This document shows, one piece after another, positions 1-8,169 of a DNA stretch of 64,000 nt. How positions within the stretch are numbered: the first letter of the stretch is position 1; every line of letters begins with the position of its first letter. The DNA is from Candidatus Heimdallarchaeota archaeon (GTDB taxonomy: Archaea > Asgardarchaeota > Heimdallarchaeia > Heimdallarchaeales > Heimdallarchaeaceae), in contig JAUVXV010000009.1 in the NCBI GenBank assembly GCA_030603365.1, forward strand, positions 80,568 to 144,567. The letters are read 5' to 3'. Both the position numbers and the translations under genes were made by a program. Under the pieces are notes generated by a model that was given only the letters and a program-made list of their open reading frames with translations, did no database searches and was not told the origin of the DNA.

Positions 1-1
1 T

Positions 2-796
2 CTGTATTGGTTATGGCTGTACTCACTATTTCCATTACTTGCGCCAGTATCTGAAGGTTATCCTGGATTCATGTTAAGTGATGCTTGGTCAGATAAAGCC
101 TTAATGACTTCATCTGCATCTTGGGCAGAATTAAGACACGATACAATTTTGTACGCTAAACAATCCTATACCCTTGAAACTTCAATGCCTGAGATTAGAA
201 AAGGATATGTTGAACCCTATCCTGAAGTTTATGCAAGATTAGCAAGTTTAGTTAGGCTTATGCAATCAGGTTTGGAAGAACGAGATCTATTCTTTGGTAG
301 TTTCAGTAGTAAATTACTATATATTGCTGAGATATTTGATAGACTTGTTGAACTTAGTATCAAAGAATTGGAAAATATACCACTTTCCATCGCTGATATT
401 GATTACATAAATACTGTTGCTATTCTAATTGAAGAAGCCGCAAGCTTCCATGATCCTGACGCAGAAGATTGGGTGAGTGAAGCAGATGATAGAATGGCTG
501 TAATAGCAGATGTACATACAGATCCTAATACAGGAAATGTTCTAGAAGTAGCATCAGGAGATCCTTTTGTAATATACGTAGTTGTTCAAGATGAGGATGG
601 AAATCTTAGATTAGCTAGAGGAGGAACTTTCTCTTATTATGAATTCCATCACCCAATGGTTGATAGATTAACTGATGAAGGTTGGCAGGAAATGTTAGAT
701 ACTAATCCTCCACCTTTACCTGAATGGATGTTAAGCTCACTACCTTTAGTGAATAGTGCACCATCGCTGATTTTTCATGCAAGAAGAGAGGACTAA
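2..796 (+). CDS. DUF3160 family protein, C-terminal part (cut by window edge)
   Basis: The frame is open from the left edge without a start, so these are the last 264 residues of a longer protein. It matches by eye the C-terminal third of the 745-residue DUF3160 protein at 55011-57248; shared runs include HDTILYAKQ, YVEPYP, IADVHTDPN and NVLEVA. The first visible in-frame ATG (position 71) is internal to that alignment and is not the start. DUF3160 proteins are mostly secreted or surface-anchored and of unknown function. A pyrimidine-rich, T-rich tract follows the stop (about 797-830) and may end transcription. The two copies lie 54 kb apart, so they are dispersed paralogs, not a tandem pair. 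Confidence 0.85.
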   Translation: MYWLWLYSLFPLLAPVSEGYPGFMLSDAWSDKALMTSSASWAELRHDTILYAKQSYTLETSMPEIRKGYVEPYPEVYARLASLVRLMQSGLEERDLFFGSFSSKLLYIAEIFDRLVELSIKELENIPLSIADIDYINTVAILIEEAASFHDPDAEDWVSEADDRMAVIADVHTDPNTGNVLEVASGDPFVIYVVVQDEDGNLRLARGGTFSYYEFHHPMVDRLTDEGWQEMLDTNPPPLPEWMLSSLPLVNSAPSLIFHARRED

Positions 797-905
797 TTTC
801 TTCTCCCTTTCTCTTTTTTTATTTTTATTCTAACATATTGTTTATAATTGAATTTACTTATAATCAAGTTTAAGCATCACAGAAAAATCAGTTGAGGAAT
901 TTCAT

Positions 906-1565
906 TTGGACAAAAATGAGTTTTTATCCAATGTTCAGAAAAAAGTTGGTAATTTCAGGGATTTAGCTGTATTCAATCAAAGTTATATTCGTCCCAATGT
1001 TATCTACCGTTCTTCTTCACCAATTCCTCATCAGTCACCTGAGCTTCTTGAAGAATTTAAAGAACTAGGGATAAACAGTATTATTGATCTGAGATCAGCT
1101 ATTGAGATAGGCCATGCTACCTATGATGATGATTTTTTGAAAACTATCAATTATTATTGGGTACATATCGATATCTCTATACCTCCTGATGTGATACTGA
1201 GAGAAGGACAAAGTGAACTTACATTTTACAAGCAATTTTGTTGGTACACCTTATTTTATAATAAACAACAGATTAGAAGAGTATTCGATATTCTTTCTCG
1301 TTCAGAGAACTTGGCAACAGTTATTCATTGTCATGCAGGTCGAGATAGAACTGGAGTAATATCTAGCTTAATTTTATTGCTTCTAAATGCTCCTGAACCG
1401 AATATCATCCAAGATTATCTCGCAACAGATGAATTTACTCTAAGTGAAGATATTGAATACATTGTTGGTGAGATTAACAAGCTAGGTGGGATTATGGAAT
1501 ACTTAGTCAGTTGTGGTTTACAGGAGGAAACTTTGGAAGGAATGATTGAACAACTCCGTCCTTAA
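906..1565 (+). CDS. Tyrosine/serine protein phosphatase (Y_phosphatase3-like)
   Basis: The protein has 219 residues. The CX5R phosphatase loop is complete: HCHAGRDRTG at 141-150, with nucleophile Cys142 and Arg148. An upstream strand-turn with IIDLRS (59-64) fits the Y_phosphatase3/Siw14-like group. Known chemistry of this fold is hydrolysis of phosphate monoesters through a cysteinyl-phosphate; the substrate (phosphoprotein or inositol phosphate) cannot be told from sequence. The start is TTG at 906, with GAGGA at 894-898 at good spacing; no in-frame ATG lies nearby. It is soluble and followed 74 bases later by an MFS transporter on the same strand, so co-transcription is possible but not shown. 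Confidence 0.85.
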   Translation: MDKNEFLSNVQKKVGNFRDLAVFNQSYIRPNVIYRSSSPIPHQSPELLEEFKELGINSIIDLRSAIEIGHATYDDDFLKTINYYWVHIDISIPPDVILREGQSELTFYKQFCWYTLFYNKQQIRRVFDILSRSENLATVIHCHAGRDRTGVISSLILLLLNAPEPNIIQDYLATDEFTLSEDIEYIVGEINKLGGIMEYLVSCGLQEETLEGMIEQLRP

Positions 1566-1639
1566 ATTAAGTGAAACTGTTTTCATATTCCAAAAGAGTT
1601 ATTTGATACTTATTCTAATCCTACATATCGTTGTTCTAA

Positions 1640-3025
1640 ATGGATTTGAAAAGAATGAATGATGCTGTAAATGAGAGTGTGATTCTAGTTGATGAAAATA
1701 TCCTATCCTATCCAGTTATAACATCAAAAATGAAAGTTATTCTTCTGCTTATATCTGCATTTGGTACTGCAGCTAGAATGATTGGACGAATGTTTGTAGA
1801 AATGTATGCTGTGGTTATTGGTTCTTCTAAAACTGCTATTTCATTGATTACTTCAATTAGGAATTTGATTACATTAGCTTTTCAATCCTCTTTTGGAAGA
1901 ATATCTGATTTCTTGGGAAGAAAAGTCATGATTCTCATTGGTCTTTTTGGAGCAGGGATCTCTCTAGCCTTATTCCCATTAATACGAAACCAGTGGGTTT
2001 TGGTAGTAGGAGTATTCTTTTTTTCTCTTTGTTTTGCAATTTATAACCCCTCTTTCACAGCTTTGATTGGCGATTTGACAAAAAAAGAAAACAGAGCAGG
2101 ATTATTTAGTCTCTTAACACTTGTGGGTTCTCTAGCTTCTTTTATAGGACTTCTTCTTATAGGTGAATTGAGTGATTTAGTTCAACCTCATTTAACTCAA
2201 TACAGTCATATACATCTGTCTTCAATGGGGGATTTAATTCTTTCTTATACCAAATTTGGGTATGGGTTTGAATCTGATTTTTTGAGTGTTTTTCAGCACA
2301 ATCAGTATTCGGTTATCCTTTATTTAGCAGCATGTCTCTTCATCATTACTGGAATAATCAGTGTCCTCTTAACTGATCCACCTACTGAAAAATTAGCAGA
2401 GAGATCTGTCCTTTCCTTTACACCATTGAAGGAAAACAAAAGATTCAGACGTTTTGTAATCGTTGGTTCAACAATGGGTTTTGTTATGTCTCTTGGTTGG
2501 CCTATCTTTCCATTTGTGAGAGTTAACTATGCAACACCGAAAGAGAATACTTGGATATGGGCTACATTTAGTATTGTTATGATGCTTACACTTCTTATAA
2601 CAAGACCTTTTATAGATAAAATGAAAAGAAAATGGGCATTGTTCATTGGTCGTTGTTTTATGTTTTTCATACCTTTGAATCTAGCTTTAACAGCGATGTA
2701 TCTGCCAACTTGGTGGTTTATGGCGATAGGTGCAGGAATTAGCGGATTTGGTAATTCATTTTATTTTGTTGCAGAAAGCAGTTATGCTCTAGATTGTGCT
2801 CCTGAGAAAGAAAAAGGTACTTACACAGGTTTGTTTTATCTATTTCTTGGGATAGCAACTTTCTTCGGATCATTATTATCTGGACTTCTAGCTGATTTGG
2901 TAGAAAATTATCTAGGAGAACTTAATACAATAATTTTATTCTTATGGATAATAACAGGAGCAAGATTCTTAGCTTCTTTTGGTTTTCTCTTTCTAAAAGA
3001 ACCGATGAACACCAGGAATGGTTGA
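1640..3025 (+). CDS. MFS family transporter
   Basis: This 461-residue, very hydrophobic protein has about 12 predicted membrane segments in two halves. The cytoplasmic loop between segments 2 and 3 carries the MFS motif A (GRISDFLGRK, about residues 85-94), and a weaker copy, GLLADLVENY, lies in the second half. A large loop with histidines and tyrosines separates the halves. Such proteins move small solutes or drugs by proton coupling; the substrate is not predictable. No ribosome binding site precedes ATG 1640, so either the message is leaderless or initiation is further in. The N-terminal 30 residues are polar and cytoplasmic. Confidence 0.85.
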   Translation: MDLKRMNDAVNESVILVDENILSYPVITSKMKVILLLISAFGTAARMIGRMFVEMYAVVIGSSKTAISLITSIRNLITLAFQSSFGRISDFLGRKVMILIGLFGAGISLALFPLIRNQWVLVVGVFFFSLCFAIYNPSFTALIGDLTKKENRAGLFSLLTLVGSLASFIGLLLIGELSDLVQPHLTQYSHIHLSSMGDLILSYTKFGYGFESDFLSVFQHNQYSVILYLAACLFIITGIISVLLTDPPTEKLAERSVLSFTPLKENKRFRRFVIVGSTMGFVMSLGWPIFPFVRVNYATPKENTWIWATFSIVMMLTLLITRPFIDKMKRKWALFIGRCFMFFIPLNLALTAMYLPTWWFMAIGAGISGFGNSFYFVAESSYALDCAPEKEKGTYTGLFYLFLGIATFFGSLLSGLLADLVENYLGELNTIILFLWIITGARFLASFGFLFLKEPMNTRNG

Positions 3026-3182
3026 AATTTTTGTAATTCAAGCCCTCAATGGATATTAAAGAGTAAAAGAACCAGTAAATTCTTGCCTTGGTTTACAAAG
3101 AAGAAATGAGAGAATAATTCTATCTCTTCCTTCTCTATCTTGCGTATTCGAAAAGTAATTAAATACTTGAGATGGATATATT

Positions 3183-3461
3183 TTGTCGGAAATGTTCTTT
3201 AGAAAAACCCCCCAACCAAATTATAGACGCGAAGAATCTTCAGAAACTGATACAGATACGCATCTTAAAGGACATTATTTTAGACACTCTCTCGAACTAA
3301 GGGAATTGGAATTTCAATCCCAAGAATATCAAAAGTTAGCTGAACGATTGATAAGGGAAGGACAGCTTGGACCTGTTAATGAAATTAACAGAGAAAGAGC
3401 TAAATGTAATGCAAGGATTACTGAGTTGAGAGAACTTTTACTCAAGATGCAAGGTGTGTAA
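3183..3461 (+). CDS. Small hypothetical protein with C-terminal coiled coil
   Basis: I do not recognise the family. The product has 92 residues from TTG 3183 (ATG 3192 is an alternative, MFFRKTPQ). Residues 1-30 are polar and probably disordered (EESSETDTDTH). Residues 33-90 are charged and helical with heptad-like leucines, suggesting a coiled coil or helical hairpin. A TATA-like AATTAAATAC at about 3155-3166 sits roughly 25-30 bases before the start, as for a leaderless archaeal message. The longest ORF on the other strand here is low-complexity and judged a shadow. The gene lies 65-77 bases upstream of a zinc-ribbon membrane protein. Confidence 0.55.
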   Translation: MSEMFFRKTPQPNYRREESSETDTDTHLKGHYFRHSLELRELEFQSQEYQKLAERLIREGQLGPVNEINRERAKCNARITELRELLLKMQGV

Positions 3462-3538
3462 AATCTTTTTAATTGCATATGTTTATAATTATTCTTGCTC
3501 AATGAAGTTTCAGAATTAAAAATTGAGTGATGATAAAT

Positions 3539-4732
3539 ATGAGTATAGGATTTTGCACCCATTGTGGTGCCCGACTTGCTGAGCAAGCTGATTTCTGTAA
3601 TAATTGTGGCGCACAGATTGAGATGATTAATGGAGTTCCGGCTGCAAAGCCAATAAAAACTGATCCTTATCCGGATTCAGCTCCTCCAACACAACCTGTC
3701 ACCTCTGCTCAAACTTATGTTCCACCCAAGGGACCTAGACCTATAAAGCAGCGTCCTAAGATAATTGGTTTTGCTGTTGGAGCAATCTTTCTAATAACCA
3801 TACCTTTTATTGTCTTTGCTGCACTTGGTTTCTTGAATTTCACTCTTATTGGAACATTGGATTTTGAGGTTGATTCTTTTGCTGAAACTAATGTAATTCT
3901 AGATATTGATAATGACGTTGGTTCAGTTGAAATATATTATGACCCCACCCTTACTAATCTTTTTGAAGCAACTCTGGATGTTTGGGGAAGACCTGGATCG
4001 GAAATAGCTGATGCTGTTAATTTTGAACTTACGAATTATACTGTAGATGCTATTACAGTTAGTTTTGTATCTGGAGATAGAGTTTTCTGGTACTGGGATA
4101 AGCAAACCTTCAACTACGATATTGTAATATATATCCATCCAACCGCAGTTGTAGATTATGATATAGATGCAGGAACTGGGTCGATATCATTAGACACAGA
4201 TTCAGAAGATAATCTTGTAATAGAGAATATTTTCTTAAATTCAGGTACAGGTACACTTACTTTAGATATGGCAGGTTCAGTAAACAGTTCTGTTGAAGAT
4301 TTGTACATCAATACTGGTACTGGCAGTATAAATGCTAATTTAGGTACTTCAACAAGTTTGAACACTTCTGAAGTACTAATACAAACAGGAACTGGAACCA
4401 TTACTTTTGCTTATGAGGATCTAATTGTTAATGGTGACATAACATGGGTTTTGGATACTGGTACAGGTTCCATTTATATGGATATCACACAAAATGTGGT
4501 GTTGCCCTTTCCTTATGAAACAATTATTCTAGCTGAATCAGGTACAGGAAGCATTAGTTTAGCTTTAACCTTAGACTCTTCAATAGGGTATAGTGTTACA
4601 GCTACTACTGGTACAGGATCGATTAATGTTTTTGGTTCTGAAAATGATTATGAATCTGCAAACTATGATACAGCTGACAATATCTATACTATTATACTTG
4701 ATACTGGAACAGGAAGTATAACAGCTACCTAA
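3539..4732 (+). CDS. Zinc-ribbon, single-TM protein with GTGSI beta-strand repeats (DUF4097-like)
   Basis: An N-terminal double-CxxC zinc ribbon (CTHCGARL...CNNCG) is followed by a proline-rich linker, one membrane segment (around IIGFAVGAIFLITIPF) and an external domain. The last half contains about eight copies of a GTGSI/GTGTL/GTGTI unit spaced about 22-28 residues apart, ending at the C-terminus, as expected for a right-handed beta solenoid like the DUF4097 putative adhesins. The ribbon should be cytoplasmic and the solenoid extracellular. Starts GTG 3527, ATG 3530 and ATG 3539 are possible; 3539 is chosen because a GTGA-like site precedes it. Function is unknown: surface sensing or adhesion is inferred from architecture only. 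Confidence 0.8.
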   Translation: MSIGFCTHCGARLAEQADFCNNCGAQIEMINGVPAAKPIKTDPYPDSAPPTQPVTSAQTYVPPKGPRPIKQRPKIIGFAVGAIFLITIPFIVFAALGFLNFTLIGTLDFEVDSFAETNVILDIDNDVGSVEIYYDPTLTNLFEATLDVWGRPGSEIADAVNFELTNYTVDAITVSFVSGDRVFWYWDKQTFNYDIVIYIHPTAVVDYDIDAGTGSISLDTDSEDNLVIENIFLNSGTGTLTLDMAGSVNSSVEDLYINTGTGSINANLGTSTSLNTSEVLIQTGTGTITFAYEDLIVNGDITWVLDTGTGSIYMDITQNVVLPFPYETIILAESGTGSISLALTLDSSIGYSVTATTGTGSINVFGSENDYESANYDTADNIYTIILDTGTGSITAT

Positions 4733-4736
4733 GAAT

Positions 4737-4760
4737 AAGGGATAATTCCCTTTTTACTTA
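4737..4760 (+). terminator. Hairpin plus T-rich terminator
   Basis: A perfect 6-bp stem, AAGGGA-TAAT-TCCCTT (4737-4752), begins five bases after the stop of the GTGSI-repeat gene and is followed by TTTACTTATTTTTT. It lies between convergent genes and is oriented to end the plus-strand transcript. Confidence 0.65.
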
Positions 4761-4764
4761 TTTT

Positions 4765-5196
4765 TTATAATTTATCGATTAATTCTTTTGCAATGAGACT
4801 TGCTGTTTCAACTGCTTGATCACAGCTTGCTTTTCTTTTGGGATGATCCACATCTATTGAACCATCTGGCAAGAAGAAATCTTTCAAAATTTCTCTACAA
4901 TAGAGCGTTCCATTTTTTTCCATAAATTTATCTTTAAATGCCCTAAACACTTCCTTCTTCTTTTCATCTTCAATATTCTTCTCGACTAGTAATGTACTTA
5001 TTGCTGCTAACGCTCCTGTAACTGCACCACAAATAGATCTCTCTCCAGTTCCACCTCCAAATGGCAATAAAGCTTTATCTAAAATCTCTGAAAGATTTTG
5101 ATAATTATAATAATCCAAAATCCCTCTAGCAGCTGCTCTAGCGCAATTAAAATCATTTTCCCAATATTTCCTAGTCTCGTCAACAATATTCTTCAT
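4765..5196 (-). CDS. C_GCAxxG_C_C family redox protein
   Basis: The 143-residue protein shows the spaced cysteines that define the family: an N-terminal NCARAAARG, the ICGAVTGA element near the middle, LYCREI, and a late ASCDQAV. Known members (PF09719) are small proteins proposed to be redox-active or metal-binding, often in anaerobes; the reaction is not established. The start is ATG 5196. It is the last gene of a three-gene minus-strand set: histidine phosphatase, 55-residue zinc ribbon, this protein, with 49 bases between the latter two. It converges on the GTGSI-repeat gene across the hairpin at 4737-4760. Confidence 0.85.
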   Translation of the reverse strand: MKNIVDETRKYWENDFNCARAAARGILDYYNYQNLSEILDKALLPFGGGTGERSICGAVTGALAAISTLLVEKNIEDEKKKEVFRAFKDKFMEKNGTLYCREILKDFFLPDGSIDVDHPKRKASCDQAVETASLIAKELIDKL

Positions 5197-5245
5197 TCTA
5201 ACAGAGTGCTATATGCTTGTTCTTTAAGAATTTCTGAATGGATAT

Positions 5246-5413
5246 TTAAAAAATAGGTTCTCCACAACTATTACAAAACTCAGATCCCTCTTCTAGTTTT
5301 TTTCCACAATGGATGCAAAAGCTTGGTTCCATATTATCACAAACAAATAAAAGAACCTCTTCATATATAGTGCTTTCAGAATCAAGGATCTTTTCTAATT
5401 CAATCGTTTTCAT
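5246..5413 (-). CDS. Small zinc-ribbon protein, 55 residues
   Basis: This short gene reads from ATG 5413 to TAA 5246. Residues 1-28 are acidic and helical (MKTIELEKIL...). Residues 33-51 form a double-CxxC zinc ribbon: CIHC at 33-36 and CNSC at 47-50, each followed by Gly, exactly like the ribbons tethered to membrane proteins elsewhere in the window. The start overlaps the 3' end of the histidine phosphatase gene by 14 bases, suggesting translational coupling. No strong ribosome site precedes ATG 5413; ATG 5332 would give a 28-residue bare ribbon. The four cysteines and their spacing make a chance ORF unlikely. Function is unknown. Confidence 0.7.
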   Translation of the reverse strand: MKTIELEKILDSESTIYEEVLLFVCDNMEPSFCIHCGKKLEEGSEFCNSCGEPIF

Positions 5414-6014
5414 GTGATAAATGATTAGTATCGTTGAATTTTATTATGTTTATTTTTCCATTTGGGTATAATTTTATATGAGAAACGGAGCATGGTTCTA
5501 CATAAAAATCCCAATAATGAGAAGGATGGGTTTCTGTTAAGTATACAAATATCAAGTTAATAGCAGCTCCATGACTTACCAAAACGACTTTCTCCTCTTC
5601 TTGTTCCCTTAATCTTAGAAATAGTCTATGAATCCTATCTAATACTTGATAAAAAGTTTCTCCACCTGGAATTAAAACATCATTAGGGTTAGTTTTCCAT
5701 TTTTCCATTAATGCCCTATGAAAAACATCACTGCCTTTTTTTCCTTCCCAATCACCAAAAGAAATATCCAGAAGATATGGTTCTTCTATAAATCGAGCTT
5801 TGTCTTGATGGCTTTTTATCTCTTCAGCTGTAACTTTAGCCCGTGATAACCTGCTGTAATAGATTACATCTACAGGAATTTTGGATAATACTTCTCCTAC
5901 TTCTTTAGCATGCTGAACTCCTAGTTCTGACAATGAAACGTCTACTCTACCTCTAATTCGTTCCTCCCCTAAATTAAATGCTGTTTCTCCATGTCTGACA
6001 ATATAGATTTCCAT
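5400..6014 (-). CDS. Histidine phosphatase family protein (phosphoglycerate mutase-like)
   Basis: The 204-residue protein opens with the RHG signature (VRHGETAFN, His8), followed by RGRVDVSLSELG, as in the cofactor-dependent mutase/alpha-ribazole phosphatase branch. The second catalytic histidine is in VLVSHGAAIN, and an acid lies in the central GETF segment. These enzymes hydrolyse phosphate esters via phosphohistidine; the substrate here is not evident and no cobalamin genes are nearby. It starts at ATG 6014, heads a minus-strand operon with the 55-residue zinc ribbon and the C_GCAxxG protein, and is divergent from the gene at 6081. Confidence 0.85.
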   Translation of the reverse strand: MEIYIVRHGETAFNLGEERIRGRVDVSLSELGVQHAKEVGEVLSKIPVDVIYYSRLSRAKVTAEEIKSHQDKARFIEEPYLLDISFGDWEGKKGSDVFHRALMEKWKTNPNDVLIPGGETFYQVLDRIHRLFLRLREQEEEKVVLVSHGAAINLIFVYLTETHPSHYWDFYVEPCSVSHIKLYPNGKINIIKFNDTNHLSHEND

Positions 6015-6080
6015 TTTTTACCACAAAATTTGTCTTTTAGGACGAAACAATATTATAGTTCTTGAATATTTCTCAATTAG

Positions 6081-6917
6081 ATGCATGAATTCATGAATAA
6101 AGAATGGATGAATGATTATGAGAAAAACTATTCTCTCTATAAGAAGGAATGGGATTTCCATTATCAGCAAATAAGCGATTTTATTCACTCTTGTTTACCT
6201 CATAGAGTTAGTCACTGGGGTTTTATAGGCGTAACTAATACTATCCCTGAAATTGATTCAAGAATATTGCATAGAATCTCAAAAATCACTCTTTTAGACA
6301 TAAATGATGAAGCTTTAAAACGGGCAAGAATCCATCTAGCTTCCGTATTTGAATTTCCTAATGTTGTGGTTCAGAGGTTTGATAATACTTGTGGTTTAAT
6401 GGAACAGATATTAGATGTTTTTACTCAATCTGACAACCAAGAGACATCTGAAAAGAAACTATTAGAATATCTAAATGATATAGAAATTTCAAAGGATTTA
6501 GTATATCCAAACTCCCAGGAAAACAACAGAAAGTATGATTTTATTACTCATCTGGGTATAATGGACTACTATCTAATGCCAGTATTCACCAAATATTGTT
6601 CTTCTTTTCAAAAGAATAATGATGAATTCTATCAAGTAATGAAGAAACTCAATGATTTTTCTGTTAGAATCTCTTTAGGATTTTTACATCATATGCTGGA
6701 TAAAAATGGACAACTTATTATCTCCACTCCAATTTCAAGAGCACCTGAAGGAGATCCGTGTAACCGTTCTCTATTTTGGTTAACACCTATTGAAGATATA
6801 ATAGAGGAAAGTGGATTCATAATACAAAATAGAACATCACATAAGTGGGATGAATTTCCTGTTGAAGGGGGACATTTCCATCAAATATTGAATGTTTCTT
6901 GTGTAAAAAAGAGATAA
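6081..6917 (+). CDS. Methyltransferase-like protein of unknown specificity
   Basis: The product has 278 residues. Around residues 47-85 the order Gly-containing strand (WGFIGVTN), helix, then KITLLDINDEALKRAR resembles motifs I and II of class I SAM-dependent methyltransferases. The acidic strand end (LLDIND) is where the SAM ribose would bind, but motif I is poor (GVTN in place of GxGxG). A later FLHHMLDKNGQLIISTP fits strands 4-5 of the fold. The fold is inferred from pattern, not from a recognised family. Start ATG 6081 is used; ATG 6093 (MNKEWM) is an alternative. It is probably monocistronic. Confidence 0.55.
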   Translation: MHEFMNKEWMNDYEKNYSLYKKEWDFHYQQISDFIHSCLPHRVSHWGFIGVTNTIPEIDSRILHRISKITLLDINDEALKRARIHLASVFEFPNVVVQRFDNTCGLMEQILDVFTQSDNQETSEKKLLEYLNDIEISKDLVYPNSQENNRKYDFITHLGIMDYYLMPVFTKYCSSFQKNNDEFYQVMKKLNDFSVRISLGFLHHMLDKNGQLIISTPISRAPEGDPCNRSLFWLTPIEDIIEESGFIIQNRTSHKWDEFPVEGGHFHQILNVSCVKKR

Positions 6918-6952
6918 GAGAGGAGTAATATGAGAGTGTGAACTCCCATACT

Positions 6953-8020
6953 TCAAGCAACTTTATTTCTCCTAAAGACCAAAACTAAACCAGTTAATAT
7001 CAAGAAGCTTATTGCTGAAACAATCAGAAGCTCATTTTGAGACACTAAGGGGAGATTTACCCAAGAACCTATTAGTGGATCAATTGTTGGTGAGTCTAAT
7101 CCTGTTAATATGCCAGATAAGCCAATTTTTGGATCATGAATGATATCACTTCCTCTCGGATAGTTAAAATACATTCTGTAGTCTTCTCCATCGTATTCCA
7201 GAGGAGTTACTTTTACTTCATATTCAACATCATCTACTGTTACTGTTTCTATCCAAGAGAAGAATCCACTGTAATCGGCTAGATTTACTTCTATCTCGTG
7301 TTCATCATCCGAATAACCATATTCTTCATCTTCTGTCTCTTCATCATCTTCATAATCAACATCTAGTTCAGACTCGAGTTCTACTTTGAGAGCTAGTTGT
7401 GTGTCAAGCTCATCATAATCAAAATCATGAATACCGATGTCTATTTTCATCTGAGTAGGAGCTATAACAACTCCAGAAATATTTGCAAAATCACCTGTAA
7501 TATAAAGTGTAGAAGTAAATATGTCATCTGTTGTTTCGATAAAGAAAACATGAACTGTTTCATTATCAATTGTTTCAGTAGTATAGATTATAGGCTTGAA
7601 ATCATCAAGTTCGAGGGTTTTAATCACATCATCTGATGCATTATAAATCCCATCTGAACTGAGATCTCTAAATTCAATGATTTCAGTGAACCTCACTTCG
7701 AATTCTATTTCAGTTTCTAGCGTATCATTGTCCTCTTCAAACTCTAATTCAATCACTAAACCATCTGACCCAACTGTAACCTGAATCTGGAATTCATTGT
7801 CTATACCGTTATTTTCTATTGAAGACGAGATTGTGACTTCATATGGAGCATATTCAATATCGACTTCTCTCCTATTTTCATCTTCAGTTTCATCATCTAT
7901 TCCATCTTCATCTTCATCTTCATGTGCGGTTACTGGCAAGTAAAGAAATGCAGAAAACACTAAAACTACTATTAATCCTCCTAAGAATAGTTTTTGTTTG
8001 TTTAGTAGTTTCGATTTCAT
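6953..8020 (-). CDS. Acidic surface protein with N-terminal signal and C-terminal membrane anchor (copy 1)
   Basis: The 355-residue protein has a basic start and hydrophobic signal segment (about 10-31), an Asp/Glu-rich stretch (EDEDEDGIDDETEDE), a long beta-rich acidic ectodomain, and a C-terminal anchor (LLIVSAISFLILTGLVLVF) followed by RRNKVA. It is clearly paralogous over its length to the protein at 8161-9207 (shared NNGI-NEFQ-QV, GSDGL, LELEFEEDND, IIHDPKIG). I recognise no named domain. The Asp-rich segment might bind calcium, but that is speculative. Its own promoter region carries two TTCTGTAG elements 22 bases apart (8089-8118), so it need not be co-transcribed with its neighbour. 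Confidence 0.75.
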   Translation of the reverse strand: MKSKLLNKQKLFLGGLIVVLVFSAFLYLPVTAHEDEDEDGIDDETEDENRREVDIEYAPYEVTISSSIENNGIDNEFQIQVTVGSDGLVIELEFEEDNDTLETEIEFEVRFTEIIEFRDLSSDGIYNASDDVIKTLELDDFKPIIYTTETIDNETVHVFFIETTDDIFTSTLYITGDFANISGVVIAPTQMKIDIGIHDFDYDELDTQLALKVELESELDVDYEDDEETEDEEYGYSDDEHEIEVNLADYSGFFSWIETVTVDDVEYEVKVTPLEYDGEDYRMYFNYPRGSDIIHDPKIGLSGILTGLDSPTIDPLIGSWVNLPLVSQNELLIVSAISFLILTGLVLVFRRNKVA

Positions 8021-8088
8021 TTTTCTGTCACCAGATTTCTGCTTAATCCTATTTTATATAGAGTAAATAAATAGCTTAGCTTATAATA

Positions 8089-8118
8089 TTCTGTAGTTTT
8101 AATTATAATTTTCTGTAG
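8089..8118. promoter_or_regulatory. Direct repeat of TTCTGTAG, 22-bp period
   Basis: TTCTGTAG occurs at 8089-8096 and again at 8111-8118, exactly 22 bases apart (about two helical turns), 69-98 bases upstream of the start at 8020. The same octamer or close forms lie before the paralog at 8161-9207 and before the adjacent HTH regulator gene, so a shared operator is inferred. Confidence 0.5.
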
Positions 8119-8138
8119 AATCATGTTCTAACGTCCTA

Positions 8139-8169
8139 AAAAGAAAAAAAAGAAGAGATATTATCTCTT
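8139..8169 (-). terminator. Hairpin plus T-tract terminator
   Basis: On the minus strand a perfect 7-bp stem, AAGAGAT-N3-ATCTCTT (8169 down to 8153), spans the stop codon of the 8161-9207 gene and runs into a tract of mostly T (8152-8139). This should end that transcript before the next surface gene. Confidence 0.6.
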
